Shown: positions 23,120-33,200, counted from the stretch's first letter. The stretch: 64,000 nt of DNA from Anastatus disparis (GCA_017163975.1 JAFFSR010000308.1:434001-498000), one strand, 5' to 3'. The notes: generated by a model from the letters alone, not told the origin. Numbers and translations: made by a program.

Positions 23120-24640
23120 TTATTTCATTCGCTTGCAATTGCAACCGAATTCTGTTCTACATCTGAGACATACCCAGCTGTTACAGTGTAAGCAATAAAA
23201 CCATTTTATCCGCTGATTTTGAGCCTGACGATAAAAAATGGTGTGGCAATAACCGCACACGTCTTCAGCACGAAGCGGCTCACGTTCATAGCCGTACGGT
23301 ACGAGTGTCGGGAGTGCAGTCTGTTTTCCATTGATACCATCAAAGAATGATGTGAAATCATTCAATCTTTGTTTGGCATCCTCTTGGTTCTCTGGTGTTT
23401 TTTGGAAAACCCAAGAAAATTATTTCTCCCGGTGAAAACTGTTGTAGCATTGCTACTCACCTCGATACTATCACTCTGCTTTGCTGTATCAATGAGATGA
23501 TCAGTTTCTTCTGAGTTTTCACTCTCGATATCTGAGATGTTATTGATATCGATAAACTGCGGCTCATTGGTAACACTTTCTACCGTTTTATCACAGTCGA
23601 TGTTGATAACATCAATGTCCGAGACGCTATCAACATCAATAATGTCTTCTTTATTACGATACATTGTAACATGGCAGATTGGCCATATTACTCATAAGTA
23701 TATTAGTAGCGCATATAGACGACAGAAGGGAGCATCTAACTACGGGCAAGACGGAAAGCAGACCATGCGAGTCAAATAGTTAAAAGCAAAACCCAAAATC
23801 ATTGGCACACACGTGCGAATCTCTAAAGCACGTATAATGTGCACTGATATAGCTAGCGAGCAGCTTGACTTGAGTAGCTGAGCTTGGGTCCGTTTAGGAC
23901 CGTTTGTCTCTCTCTTGCGGCGCGCGCAGCGTACAGCAAGAGAGATGAAGCTGAGCATAGGCAAGAAGGAATACTATTATTATTCCTTCTGTCGCCGGTG
24001 TCTGATAAAGAGCGTTTCGACTTGCGATATGGCACAATACTTTTCTGGTTGTGTGTTACAATTATCGTAGTTAGTGTGAGCGAGAATAGATAAATTCAAT
24101 ATTTTCTAAGTTATTTTATTGTGTTTAAAATTGTTGCGAGTGCACGATTGCTAATTGAAATAATATAATTTATTGCTTTACTTGTGCGACGTGTGTGCCG
24201 GGCGATCGCGTGCGCGTTTTATTGCATATATTCCCTTCGTGCTTTTCTAATTCGTTATTTTTTGTGTGTTTATTGCTCGTGTCCCTTTTAACTTATATTT
24301 TTGTTAACATCTGCTTTTCGTCGTGCCAATAGTTATTTAATTAGTGCTATCGGCGTCGCGTACGCTATATGCGGCTGGCGTCCATTTTGAGCGAGCGTAC
24401 GATTACTGTACAACTTTCTTAAATAAAGGTCCTCTTGTTGTTACTGATTTAATTACAGCTTATATATATTTTTATACATTTAGTGCAACCTCCTGATCCC
24501 CAGGGTTGTCACAACATCACCAACACAACACTTTCACTCGATGATGAATATGACGATGGTGTTAAATTATAGCGTTGCTCGAGTATAAGCGGGTGCAAGG
24601 TTAAGTCGTTGACGGAGTCAACACCAAGTCAAAATCAGAA
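23120..24640 (-). pseudogene. Polinton-associated zinc-binding protein gene, split by a solo LTR
   Basis: The C-terminal part (23120-23365) has paired cysteines and a histidine: CGYCHTIFY, then FYCLHCNSWVCLRCRTEFGC and NC, which suggests a treble-clef or zinc-ribbon unit. The preceding part (23362-23664) is acidic (DIDVINIDCDKTVESV; SDIESENSEETDHLID) and joins by one frame change near 23370. A solo LTR sits at 23665-24513. On its far side the same frame stays open for about 40 more codons (including YSSSSESVV) to a TGA near 24640. It is transcribed opposite to all other P1 genes, towards the left terminal repeat. I do not recognise the family. Confidence 0.5.
23665..24513 (+). mobile_element. 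Solo LTR inside the P1 zinc-finger gene
   Basis: It starts TGTAACATGG, ends GGTTGTCACA (TG...CA), and is flanked by the 4-bp duplication ACAT at 23661-23664 and 24514-24517. CTTAAATAAAGG at about 24419 supplies a polyadenylation signal, so transcription would be rightward. It has no internal genes, so it is the product of LTR-LTR recombination. A 4-bp duplication fits the Ty3/gypsy group. Confidence 0.85.
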
Positions 24641-24650
24641 CTGAACCTTT

Positions 24651-25405
24651 GACGAGAACTTTTTAGATTTAATCTTAATATTAACACAGGATGTTGGCAA
24701 AAAAAATTAAATAATATGTTCAATACCGGACAAAAGTAAGAAGATCTCTTTGATAATCAAAGGTGTAAACATTTTTCTACACGTATCAAAGCTCTTCGAA
24801 CATAAGAAAAAAAATGTTTTGGATTTATGAGACGTATAAAAAATACCGAAATAAATTTAACCTGTTTACATTTGTCGAAAAAAATAAGATAGCGGAACAT
24901 ATGCATGACCGTTGTACTACGAATAAAATAAAATGATACCCTTTTTCCGTCCTACATCTAAACACTCAAAAAATATCTGACTATATTAAAGAATCAACAT
25001 TAAGATTAAGAAGAACATGGTTAAATAATTCGCATATCATCAATTTATAAATTTCCTCTGGAGAAGACGAACGTGAAAAACAAAAATGATTTTAAGAAAG
25101 AAACCCCCCAAAGTATTCTAAGAAATTATTTTTATCATATAAGATGACCGTAAAATTAATTTTATTCATCAGAATATAAATCTCCTGTTTGAAATCATAT
25201 TCGTTATATAAAATTAAGCATTGTATATTGTTCTTAGAATTTTTTCGGTACGTAAGCATAAGCCCATTTAGTAAATATACAGATCAAAGAAACAAACGCA
25301 ACACCATACTAATATCAGTTAATATTATTACCATGCGTAAGATAAAAACATCATCTTTTTTTTTTTTTTTACATTCGCAAAACTATTTAAAAACATTTTT
25401 TGATA
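24651..25405. other. P1 segment between the zinc-finger gene and the polymerase
   Basis: This is AT-rich and without a convincing gene. It probably contains the divergent promoters. A T-rich tract ending in GATAG at 25405 could be a splice acceptor leading into the polymerase frame, which lacks an obvious ATG. Confidence 0.45.
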
Positions 25406-27159
25406 GGTGGTGGTGTTGCTGATAATGAAATAAGTACTCAAGTTGAAGGAAATATGAATAAGAATAGCGAAGTAGACTTATATTCGGAAGTAAATGAAAG
25501 TGGTATTGTCAATGATAACAATATACACATAAGCGAAGAAGAAAATTTGCGAAATGATGTAGACATACGCGCCCCCGGGGAGAGATTTATTATACTTGAA
25601 AATACGAGTCATTACATAGAAAGATATAGATTGAACGGTATTACTTTATTACTTAAAATACTACCACCTACATCATCTAGTGTTAACTTAATTCTTTGGT
25701 TAGAAAATGCTATACGCAACATTCATTCATATTTAATTTCTATGATGAGTGAAGATGATAGAATAGGAGTAAGTATTAGAAGTATTCAGTTAACGCATGG
25801 TCCCGCGGGTATATCTCTTCGACCGGTAAATAATTTTTTTTACAATGATTTATGGGGTTTAATTAGTAATTTAGTTCAAAGTAATGAAGATTTTCAAATA
25901 GATAATAGTTTTATTTCATCAGTAACAATTGTAAATGTACTGCGAGGTGAAGGAGGTTGACGGAATAAAAAAAATTATCTATCAATGTAATTGGACAGAG
26001 ATCCGTTGTATCTATAAGAAACGATGATAAAAAGTGTTTACCCAGGGCTTTGGTAGTTGGTGAAGCTCATATTAAATTGAAAAAATTTGACACGGTAGAA
26101 GCGCGTGAAACTTGGAAAAAGATACACGATGGTAGGCGAAATTTACAAATTCAACGTGCAAACGCTATTATAATTGGTGCTAATATTGAAATACCGAATA
26201 ACGGTTGTAGTGTACAAGAAGTTGAGGCGTTTCAAAGATATTACGCGGAACGCGGTATAGCTATCGTGATTTATGATGAATCAACTTTTGGAAATGGTGA
26301 ATCTCCATTTTTCGATGGTCGACCTTACGTGAATCACGAGAGAAATTCCGTAATTAATCTTCTGTACAACGATCATAGAAAACATTTTGATATTATTTTA
26401 AATTTGACAGGGCTCGCTAGAAGTAAATTTTATTGTGAATACTGTAATAAACGATATCGTTATGTAGATGAGCATAAATGTACGGCTACTTGCCCCATGT
26501 GTTTCGTAAAGCCAACATGTGATTCTGAAAATGTTGAAAAAATATACTGTAGAGATTGCAATCGCGATTTTTTCGGTGTTAATTGTTTTAATAATCATAA
26601 AATTGATGGATCTTACAAAAAAAACTACAAAAAATTATGCGACGTTGTTAAAGTATGTCATGGCTGTTTTAAACGAATTAACATTAATAAGTTCAAGCAT
26701 GAGTGTGGAGTTAACTGGTGTAACGTCTGTCATAAAAATCATAGTATAAACAAATTATGTTATATTCAACCAATCTTGCCGCCATCCAGAAGAGAAACGT
26801 CTACAAATGAGAATCTACCGAAAAAAAATTTATTTATATTTTACAATTTCGAAACACGACAAGATTGTACATATCGGAATAATCCAGCTGTAAAAATTCA
26901 CATACCAAATCTCTGTGTAGTTCAACAGCTTTGCGATGGTTGCTACGAGACGGAAAATATGAATACACTTTGTTCCACATGCGGCGTACATGAATATGTT
27001 TTTAGAGATGAACCTGTGAAACGTTTACTTGAAATAAGTATTCGCGAAAAATCTGTATTTGATCAAATAATCTGTATAGCTCATAATTCAGGCGGATTTG
27101 ATGGACAATTTTTAACTTTGTTAGTCAACTTTTTAACCTTGGTAAAAATAAAAACTTAA
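25406..27159 (+). pseudogene. pPolB: Protein-primed family B DNA polymerase (P1), N-terminal and exonuclease part only
   Basis: The acidic N terminus is followed by the Polinton-specific region (AGISLRPVNNFFYNDLWGLI) up to 25960. A frame change follows near an A8 run, then CLPRALVVGEAHIKL and several CxxC zinc-like pairs (CEYCNKRY, CPMCFVKP, CHGCFKRI). The exonuclease domain reads FIFYNFETRQD, with Asn where the catalytic ExoI Asp is expected, then IAHNSGGFDGQF (ExoII). The frame then ends in about 15 unrelated residues. The whole terminal-protein/palm/thumb part (motifs A, B, C) is absent and GC-rich hairpins follow. The same gene in P2 (47.5-60.2 kb) shows what is missing. This copy cannot polymerise. 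Confidence 0.85.
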
Positions 27160-27204
27160 TTAATGTATTTTTAATCCTCTTCCGCGCAGTATAGATTATG
27201 GTCT

Positions 27205-27365
27205 TGAAACTTTCCCTCGTGATAATAAGCTAATCAGGAGACACGTGCGAAATCAGCTAATATCCGCACGTGTCTCGTCCGCGGTAATAAGCTAATTACG
27301 AGACTCGCGCGTGCTAAGTTAGCTAATATTCGCGCGTGTCTCGACCGCGCCGCGCCGCCCTCCCG
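27205..27365. repeat. GC-rich tandem hairpins at the pPolB deletion junction
   Basis: Two units of roughly 67 bp each form a hairpin: GAGACACGTGCG with CGCACGTGTCTC, then GAGACTCGCGCGTG with CGCGCGTGTCTCG. They are separated by GCGGTAATAAGCTAAT. The same kind of unit follows pPolB in P2 (47215-47425). Confidence 0.85.
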
Positions 27366-27420
27366 CGTTAAATACATGGATGTTGGGTGTGAAGTAGACA
27401 GTATTACATTAACTTGCAAG

Positions 27421-28083
27421 ATGGATACACGACTTAGACATCCATTTACATGTATCGACAGTGGACCTACGGGGTGCGGTAAAACAGTATTCGTTAAACG
27501 ATTTCTCGCGAACCTACCGAATTTTTGCAATGTAGCATTTGATAGAATTTTATTTTATTACGCAGAGTGGCAGGAAACATACCAAAACGAATTAAAAACA
27601 CCGTCTCATCAACCTATAGAATTTCCAGAAGAAATGCCACAACCTTCGGACTATTCTAACGATAATGAAAAGAAAAAATTAATAATTATCGACGACTTGA
27701 TGCGAGAATCTTCCAACAATATTATTCTGGATTTGTTTACAAAAGGTAGTCATCATAAAAATATCAGCGTTATTTTCATCACTCAAAATCTTTTTCACAA
27801 AGGTAGTGGACAAAGAGATATTTCATTAAATGCTAATTATATCGTTATTTTCAAAAATCCACGAGATCGAGCTCAAATTCAATATCTTGCCCGACAAGTT
27901 TATCCCGAGGATCCAAAATTTTTGCAAGAAGCCTATTTAGACAGTACACGTGCACCACAAGGTTATCTTTTCTTGTACTTGAAACAGAGCACAAAGGAGG
28001 AATTCCGATTTCGCACATGTATATTTCCGGATGATAAAACACAATACGTATACTTACCAAAGTACCATTCGAAATTTCGCTAA
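27421..28083 (+). CDS. A32-type genome-packaging ATPase (P1)
   Basis: This FtsK/HerA-superfamily ATPase pumps viral DNA into capsids in related viruses. Walker A is GPTGCGKT (residues 15-22 from the chosen start), Walker B is LIIIDD (about 87-92), and the sensor-like ITQN follows about 28 residues later. About 220 residues is normal for Polintons. I start at ATG 27421 (MDTRLRHPFTC) because family members begin with MD-x-R-x-x-HPF. The in-frame ATG at 27376 adds 15 residues from the hairpin-side junction. The frame is open throughout. It lies directly downstream of the truncated polymerase and about 55 bp before the next gene. Confidence 0.88.
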   Translation: MDTRLRHPFTCIDSGPTGCGKTVFVKRFLANLPNFCNVAFDRILFYYAEWQETYQNELKTPSHQPIEFPEEMPQPSDYSNDNEKKKLIIIDDLMRESSNNIILDLFTKGSHHKNISVIFITQNLFHKGSGQRDISLNANYIVIFKNPRDRAQIQYLARQVYPEDPKFLQEAYLDSTRAPQGYLFLYLKQSTKEEFRFRTCIFPDDKTQYVYLPKYHSKFR

Positions 28084-28092
28084 GATCACAAA

Positions 28093-28128
28093 TATAAAAA
28101 GAAACTCTGAAAAGAATCACTATCAGTA
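28093..28128 (+). promoter_or_regulatory. TATA box plus arthropod initiator
   Basis: TATAAAAA (28093-28100) and TCAGTA (28123-28128) are spaced so that the initiator A is 32 bases from the first T. This is the standard insect Pol II core arrangement. The ATG of the next gene is 15 bases downstream of the initiator A. Confidence 0.6.
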
Positions 28129-28139
28129 TAGGGATAGCT

Positions 28140-28561
28140 ATGGCTAAGATAACATCGAAGAAACGTGGAAAGAAGAAGAAAGTTGATCAGATCGGAGGTC
28201 AATTCAGCTGTTTACCACCAAACTTCAGTAAAAAGTGTATCGCAATTTTGAACGCACTTTGTCATTCAGACAGTCATCAACGAGTGGCCTTACTTCGAAC
28301 GTCTGATAAAAATTTCATCAAATGTATATGTGAATGTGCCCTGAACGTGTTACATGGTACTGTAAAATTAAAAAAATCACAAAAAGAATGACTGAAAAAA
28401 TACAAACACGTATTACGAAAACTAGTAACGAAAAAAGATAGAAAGAACAACGAGAGCTGTAAGACTAGTAGTAATTGGCATCAGAAAAAACGGTGGAAGT
28501 TTTTTTACCTCTATTATTGGCACCGATTATAGGTACCTTAGTATCAAAAATATTTGGTTAA
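28140..28561 (+). pseudogene. Small Lys-rich Polinton protein, interrupted
   Basis: The first 83 codons are Lys-rich at the start (KKRGKKKKVDQIGG), with NFSKKCIAILNAL and RVALLRTSDKNFIKCICECA helices. They are stopped by TGA at 28389-28391. Coding-like sequence continues (YKHVLRKLVTKKDRK) and, after a shift of frame, ends in a hydrophobic FLPLLLAPIIGTLVSKIFG tail at 28561. Polintons often carry a small basic protein with such a hydrophobic end next to the ATPase, probably a virion component. The nonsense codon and frameshift suggest this copy makes only a truncated product. Confidence 0.55.
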
Positions 28562-28578
28562 ATTAACTTCTAAACGTG

Positions 28579-29277
28579 ATGGAGCGCACGCGAAAAATGA
28601 TTATAATACCCGAAGATGAATACGAAAGAGGTTTACGTTCAACGAGGCAAAAGCACGAGAATCCTGAAATAGAGCACACTGTGCAAACCAAAGGAGACAA
28701 GTTGTCACGTTTAGACGCCGAGATGCACGATATCCTTTTTTCCAAAAGTATTACGGATGAACGCGAAAAGTATCAAAAATACATGCAAATTCTCCAGAAA
28801 TATCTTCATTTCAAAAATGTAGAACGACAGGAAAATGCAATCGAAACAGAACATGAAATCGAAGAGGCGGAGGCAACGCTAGCAGCGCCACTCACGGATG
28901 AAAATATTCTCGAAAATATTCCAAAGAGTTATAAGAGGAATGCACGTCTGTTACTTAACCATTGGAAAACAAACGGTGTAGGAAACCTCTTGAAATGGGA
29001 TAATACAGGACAAGTCACACTAGAGGGCAGCGTTATTCCAAATTCGAATATTATAGAATTAGTTAACGACGTTGTACGAAGAAAAAAGACAGATTCCATT
29101 CCTCCTCCTGGTAGAGCACAAATTACAAGATTTTTGTCATTATCGGAAACACCAACAAAACTCATTGGTAATACTGATGTATTACATTTGTATAAAATAC
29201 ATCAACCTAATAAACCATATAATAGAAATCGCAAACGGAAAAATTCAACCGAGTTGGAAGATTTGGAAAAAGAATGA
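28579..29277 (+). CDS. Conserved Polinton protein of unknown function
   Basis: The frame has 232 codons and is open throughout. I start at ATG 28579 because the frame's upstream GTG has no support. It is highly charged and helical, with SRLDAEMHDILFSKSITDER and YLHFKNVERQENAIETEH as likely coiled segments. The compact C-terminal part is ILENIPKSYKRNARLLLNHW, WDNTGQVTLEGSVIPNSNII and LVNDVVRRKK. Proteins of this size and layout recur between the ATPase and integrase or capsid genes of Polintons. I cannot assign a role. The position suggests a virion or packaging partner. Confidence 0.7.
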   Translation: MERTRKMIIIPEDEYERGLRSTRQKHENPEIEHTVQTKGDKLSRLDAEMHDILFSKSITDEREKYQKYMQILQKYLHFKNVERQENAIETEHEIEEAEATLAAPLTDENILENIPKSYKRNARLLLNHWKTNGVGNLLKWDNTGQVTLEGSVIPNSNIIELVNDVVRRKKTDSIPPPGRAQITRFLSLSETPTKLIGNTDVLHLYKIHQPNKPYNRNRKRKNSTELEDLEKE

Positions 29278-29361
29278 CACTCTCGACACGAATACCATAC
29301 TACTAGAAATAAAAAAGCTTCAACTAAGGAAAAGTGGAAAAGTTTTAGTTTCTAAGAAAAA

Positions 29362-30453
29362 ATGTTTTTAAAAAACATATATTACGATACTTCACACGAG
29401 GCCGGGTATGCAGGTGCGCGTAATTTAATTCGTGTAAATATTGCGCGAAATAAACGCGAAAAGGCTAGAATTTACGATTGGTTGAGTGATCAAGACGTTT
29501 ATACATTGCACAAACCTATTCGTCGAAGATTTCCAAGATTAAGATATAATGTAACAAACATTGATGATTGTTGGGAAATAGACTTATGCGATATGCAATC
29601 TTTTAAAGAATATAACAATGGATATTGTTACTTACTTGTTGTTATAGATGTGCTTAGCAAGTATGCTTGGGTAGAAATTCTTCGCGATAAAAGTGCAAGC
29701 AGCGTCGCCGACGCTTTTGAAAAAATTCTCAAGAGATCGAACGGTCGAGTTCCTATCTCTGTTCAATCAGACAAGGGAAAAGAATTTACAGGAACAAACT
29801 TTCAAGATTACTTAAAAAAGCGGGATATAAAGTTTCGTACAGTACGAAACCCAGATGTCAAGGCAGCTGTAGTAGAGTGTTTAAATCGTACACTCAAAGA
29901 ACGTATGTTTCGATATTTTACGCATAAAAATACTCACAGATACATAGATGTCATACAAAACATAGTGAAAGCATACAATCATGCTTTACACAGTGGAATT
30001 AGAATGATACCTGCAGAAGTGACAATTTATAATGCTTCCAAAGCGAGAATGAATTTAGAAAAAAGAGCTCTTAGTCAAAGAAAACCATCTCACGCACCTA
30101 TATATTCGGTGGGTTCTTATGTCCGCATCAGTCGTACAAAAGGTACCTTCGAGAAAGGATACGAGAAAAATTATAGCGAAGAAATTTTTAAAATTTCGCG
30201 TGTATCAAGACGGCAGCAGCTTTACACGTACGAATTGACAGATTTAAATGGTGAAAAAATAGATGGGTTTTTCTATCCCGAAGAGTTGGTTAAAGTTGGA
30301 CAAAAACGTTTAGCCGAAACAGAAAAGTTTAAGATTGATCGTGTAATACGTAGCCGAGGTCGTGGTCGTAATAAGCAAGTACTCGTTAAATGGTATGGGT
30401 ATCCTGAAAAATTCAATTCTTGGATAAACGCAAGTGAATTAACTAACCTTTAA
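29362..30453 (+). CDS. Retroviral-type integrase with C-terminal chromodomain (P1)
   Basis: This 363-residue frame would catalyse insertion of the element's ends. The DDE triad is visible at D74 (WEIDLCD), D137 (VQSDKGKEF) and E172 (VVECLNR), a DD35E-like spacing. LLVVIDVLSKYAWVEIL is the rve core strand region. An SH3-like module (PIYSVGSYVRISRTKG ... FYPEELVKV) follows. A chromodomain (FKIDRVIRSRGRG, VLVKWYGYPEKFNSWI) ends the protein, which is typical of Polinton integrases and may target chromatin. The N-terminal zinc-binding part is short (YYDTSHEAGYAG). The frame is intact and the next gene starts 7 bases after the stop, which suggests a co-transcribed block. Confidence 0.93.
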   Translation: MFLKNIYYDTSHEAGYAGARNLIRVNIARNKREKARIYDWLSDQDVYTLHKPIRRRFPRLRYNVTNIDDCWEIDLCDMQSFKEYNNGYCYLLVVIDVLSKYAWVEILRDKSASSVADAFEKILKRSNGRVPISVQSDKGKEFTGTNFQDYLKKRDIKFRTVRNPDVKAAVVECLNRTLKERMFRYFTHKNTHRYIDVIQNIVKAYNHALHSGIRMIPAEVTIYNASKARMNLEKRALSQRKPSHAPIYSVGSYVRISRTKGTFEKGYEKNYSEEIFKISRVSRRQQLYTYELTDLNGEKIDGFFYPEELVKVGQKRLAETEKFKIDRVIRSRGRGRNKQVLVKWYGYPEKFNSWINASELTNL

Positions 30454-30459
30454 AAAAAA

Positions 30460-31308
30460 ATGGAAGATGAATCTTTTTACTTGGTTCTTCCTTGTAATAG
30501 TAGTATGAAATACTTTCCGGATAACACAACATCTTGCTTTACCACCCATTTATCGCATGAGATACGATTACACGGTGATTGGAGTGTCGGATTGACTGAA
30601 ATTTATATACCAAGTACTATTTTACATATTCAAGAATCTGAAGCAAAGTTTGCCTTCTACATAGATAGTAAAGAACTTCCTCAAAATATTTTCAATGTGA
30701 GCAATATAAAAGAATTTGAATGTTCATTTCCCTCTGGAGTATATGAAAATATTGGTGAATTGGCCCGAGCAATCAATAACCATGCTGGTGATATTAATAA
30801 GCATATAGTATTTGACGCCTCGAAGAAAAGAAAAAGATTTTACGCGATACAACGAGTATGCGAATGTGAAGAAATACATTATATCCAAATGAATGAAAAG
30901 CTTAGAAAAGTTTTCGGATTTGAAAATAAATTTTATGGTAAAGAGGCGATTATTACTTTGAAAGCAAAGAAAAATAAGGAGAGCACAAAGGGAGTGACGA
31001 TTACCGGTAATAGGCCAGCATGTTTAGCAAGAGCAATAGCCGATCAATTCTACATTTACACAGATTTATGTGTGCCTTACACAGTGGGAGATACTCAAGC
31101 TTCACTGTTACGTATAGTCACATTTAATAATACAAAATACACATTTGGATCTAACATAGTAAAACAGTTTTCACCTATAAATTACATCCCTTTATTTAAT
31201 AACACTTTTCAGAATATCATTTTAGATATAAGGGATCAGCATGGTCGTCGTATACCATTTAAGTATGGGACGTTGACGGTTACGCTTCACTTTAAACGTA
31301 ATTATTAA
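30460..31308 (+). CDS. Penton-like minor capsid protein (P1)
   Basis: This 282-residue open frame lies between the integrase and a basic protein. It begins MEDESFYLVLPCNSSMKYFP and has WSVGLTEIYIPST, then alternating strands ending in IILDIRDQHGRRIPFKYGTL and VTLHFKRNY. This N-terminal 'F-x-V-L-P-S/C-N-x-S' pattern is common in the Polinton/adintovirus minor capsid (single jelly-roll, vertex) family. The assignment rests on position, size and these patterns. The gene starts 7 bp after the integrase stop and ends 9 bp before the next ATG. Confidence 0.65.
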   Translation: MEDESFYLVLPCNSSMKYFPDNTTSCFTTHLSHEIRLHGDWSVGLTEIYIPSTILHIQESEAKFAFYIDSKELPQNIFNVSNIKEFECSFPSGVYENIGELARAINNHAGDINKHIVFDASKKRKRFYAIQRVCECEEIHYIQMNEKLRKVFGFENKFYGKEAIITLKAKKNKESTKGVTITGNRPACLARAIADQFYIYTDLCVPYTVGDTQASLLRIVTFNNTKYTFGSNIVKQFSPINYIPLFNNTFQNIILDIRDQHGRRIPFKYGTLTVTLHFKRNY

Positions 31309-31317
31309 TTTAAAAAT

Positions 31318-31821
31318 ATGTCTCATTACGCAGCTTATTATTCCGAGCAGATTGGCGGCGGAATCCACCGGGTATTCAGCGGTTCACATTACCAACATGG
31401 TCATGGTATAGGAAGTTTTCTAGGAGGACTTTTCCGAAGAGTCTTACTTTATCTTACCAGTGGGGCAAAAGCAGTCGGTAAAGAAGCTGCTCGCGCGGGA
31501 ATGCATGTACTAGACGATGTTACCAACAACGGTACAAATTTCAAACAGTCTGTAAATACGAGAATGCATGAATCAGGTCGGAATCTCAAGAGGAAAGCAG
31601 TTAATAAAATCTCTGAAATGATGAAGGGGTCGGGATATAAACATCGTGTTGCTAAGCGGAAGCGTCAGTCTTCTAAAAGACGCTCAACAGCTCGTACTAA
31701 AGTAAAAAGAAAACAAAGCGTTATAAAAAAAAAGAAAGGTGGTATTAGAAAACGTCAAAGAGTTAGCAAAAAGAAAATACAAAGTTTACGTAGTGTGACA
31801 GATATTTTTGGGCCTAAGTAA
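31318..31821 (+). CDS. Small basic core/minor virion protein (P1)
   Basis: The frame has 167 codons. The N-terminal part is Gly/His-rich with an amphipathic segment (GIGSFLGGLFRRVLLYL, then GAKAVGKEAARAGMHVLDDV). The C-terminal third is strongly basic (KRKRQSSKRRSTARTKVKRK), ending in SVTDIFGPK. This layout resembles the pVI/pX-like minor proteins of adenoviruses and Polintons, which bind DNA or membranes during entry. That comparison is by design, not by alignment. The major-capsid ATG follows 11 bases after its stop. Confidence 0.6.
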   Translation: MSHYAAYYSEQIGGGIHRVFSGSHYQHGHGIGSFLGGLFRRVLLYLTSGAKAVGKEAARAGMHVLDDVTNNGTNFKQSVNTRMHESGRNLKRKAVNKISEMMKGSGYKHRVAKRKRQSSKRRSTARTKVKRKQSVIKKKKGGIRKRQRVSKKKIQSLRSVTDIFGPK

Positions 31822-31831
31822 AAAAAGCAAG

Positions 31832-33160
31832 ATGGCGTTCTTACATGCAAACTCATGCGAGTGCATGAAATCAGAATTAGACTTATTTACACTTCTGCCA
31901 ACACAAACATCTTTAGAATCTTCACAATTTATTCAATATAAACCAGTGTCATCGCTTACCGACGATGGACCGATTGAATTTGTAATACCTGGAGGTGAGG
32001 ATTATATAGATCTAGCACACACGATGCTAAATATGTGTGTACAAATTATACCAAATATTCCCGCTGAGAATGGTAAAGTAGGACCTGTTAATAATTTTCT
32101 TCACTCACTGTTTAATCAGGTTGATATATTCTTCAATCAAAAACTCGTCTCACCACCAAACAATGCTTACCCATACAGAGCCTATATCGAAACATTATTA
32201 AATTACTCAAGCTCTACAATGAATTCACACCTAACAACGTCTCTTTGGTATCTCGATTCTGTTGGAAAAATGGAAGCTCTACTAAACGTAACGCGTGCTA
32301 GTGATGAAGCTAATCATGGTCTATTAAACCGATCATATTATACAGAAAATTCAAAAACAGTAAATCTAATAGGTCATCTACATTGTGACGTTTTCAATCA
32401 AAATAAATTTTTATTAAATGGTGTTGAAGTAAGAGTACGACTTGTTCGAAGTAAAGATGCTTTTTGCCTTATGGATGCTTCAGAAAATGTTACTTTTAGT
32501 GTTAGTATAATAGAAGCTTCTTTGATGATACGGCGTGTAAAAATTAGTCCAGGAATATTACTCGCTCATGCCAATGCTTTAACAAAACCAACCGCAAAAT
32601 ATCCTATTACACGAGTTGAAGTGAAATCATTCACCATGCACAGGGGTATACATGGTGATACTCTGGATAACGTTATTTTAGGACAGTTACCAAAAAGAAT
32701 TATAATAGGCTTCGTCGATAACAGGGCGTTTAATAGAAATAGACAATTCAATCCGTTTAACTTTCAACATTTTTCAATTAATTATCTTTCGCTCTACATT
32801 GACGGTGTACAAATACCGAGTAAACCTCTACAGCCAAAATTTACAGGCGATAATCCTCAGTTCGTTGAAGCTTATCACACCTTATTTTCAGGGACAGGAA
32901 TACATTTTTCTAATGAGTCCCTTTGTCTCAGTCGAATAGATTATTCTAGAGGTTTTTGTTTGTTTGCATTTGATCTGACACCCGATCTTTCTGCAAATTC
33001 TGCTTTACACTGGAATCTTATCAAACGTTGTAGTATTAGAGTAGAAGTGAAATTTGATCAGGCCGTGGAACAAACAATAAATTGTATCATTTACGCAGAA
33101 TACAATAACGTTTTGGAAATAGATTCAAGTCGTAATATTATAACGGATTTCAATGCTTAA
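31832..33160 (+). CDS. Major capsid protein candidate (P1)
   Basis: This 442-residue frame starts at ATG 31832; the frame's upstream TTG overlaps the preceding gene and is not needed. Diagnostic stretches are SLTDDGPIEFVIPGGEDYID, NNFLHSLFNQVDIFFNQKLV, SPPNNAYPYRAYIETLLNYS and TTSLWYLDSVGKMEALLN, followed by strand-rich sequence to the C terminus. Proteins with these blocks are widespread in invertebrate Polintons. The size suits a double jelly-roll capsid subunit. It is intact and adjacent to penton-like, core-like and protease genes. The alternative is another capsid-complex protein, since I cannot fold it here. Confidence 0.65.
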   Translation: MAFLHANSCECMKSELDLFTLLPTQTSLESSQFIQYKPVSSLTDDGPIEFVIPGGEDYIDLAHTMLNMCVQIIPNIPAENGKVGPVNNFLHSLFNQVDIFFNQKLVSPPNNAYPYRAYIETLLNYSSSTMNSHLTTSLWYLDSVGKMEALLNVTRASDEANHGLLNRSYYTENSKTVNLIGHLHCDVFNQNKFLLNGVEVRVRLVRSKDAFCLMDASENVTFSVSIIEASLMIRRVKISPGILLAHANALTKPTAKYPITRVEVKSFTMHRGIHGDTLDNVILGQLPKRIIIGFVDNRAFNRNRQFNPFNFQHFSINYLSLYIDGVQIPSKPLQPKFTGDNPQFVEAYHTLFSGTGIHFSNESLCLSRIDYSRGFCLFAFDLTPDLSANSALHWNLIKRCSIRVEVKFDQAVEQTINCIIYAEYNNVLEIDSSRNIITDFNA

Positions 33161-33200
33161 GCTAAAAGAGTGGGAGTAAAATCACAGTGGGGGTAATTAG

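Noticed and set aside
23740..24093. Overlapping 60-74-codon frames on both strands near 23.9 kb
   Set aside because: They lie wholly inside the solo LTR and have no protein-like conservation.
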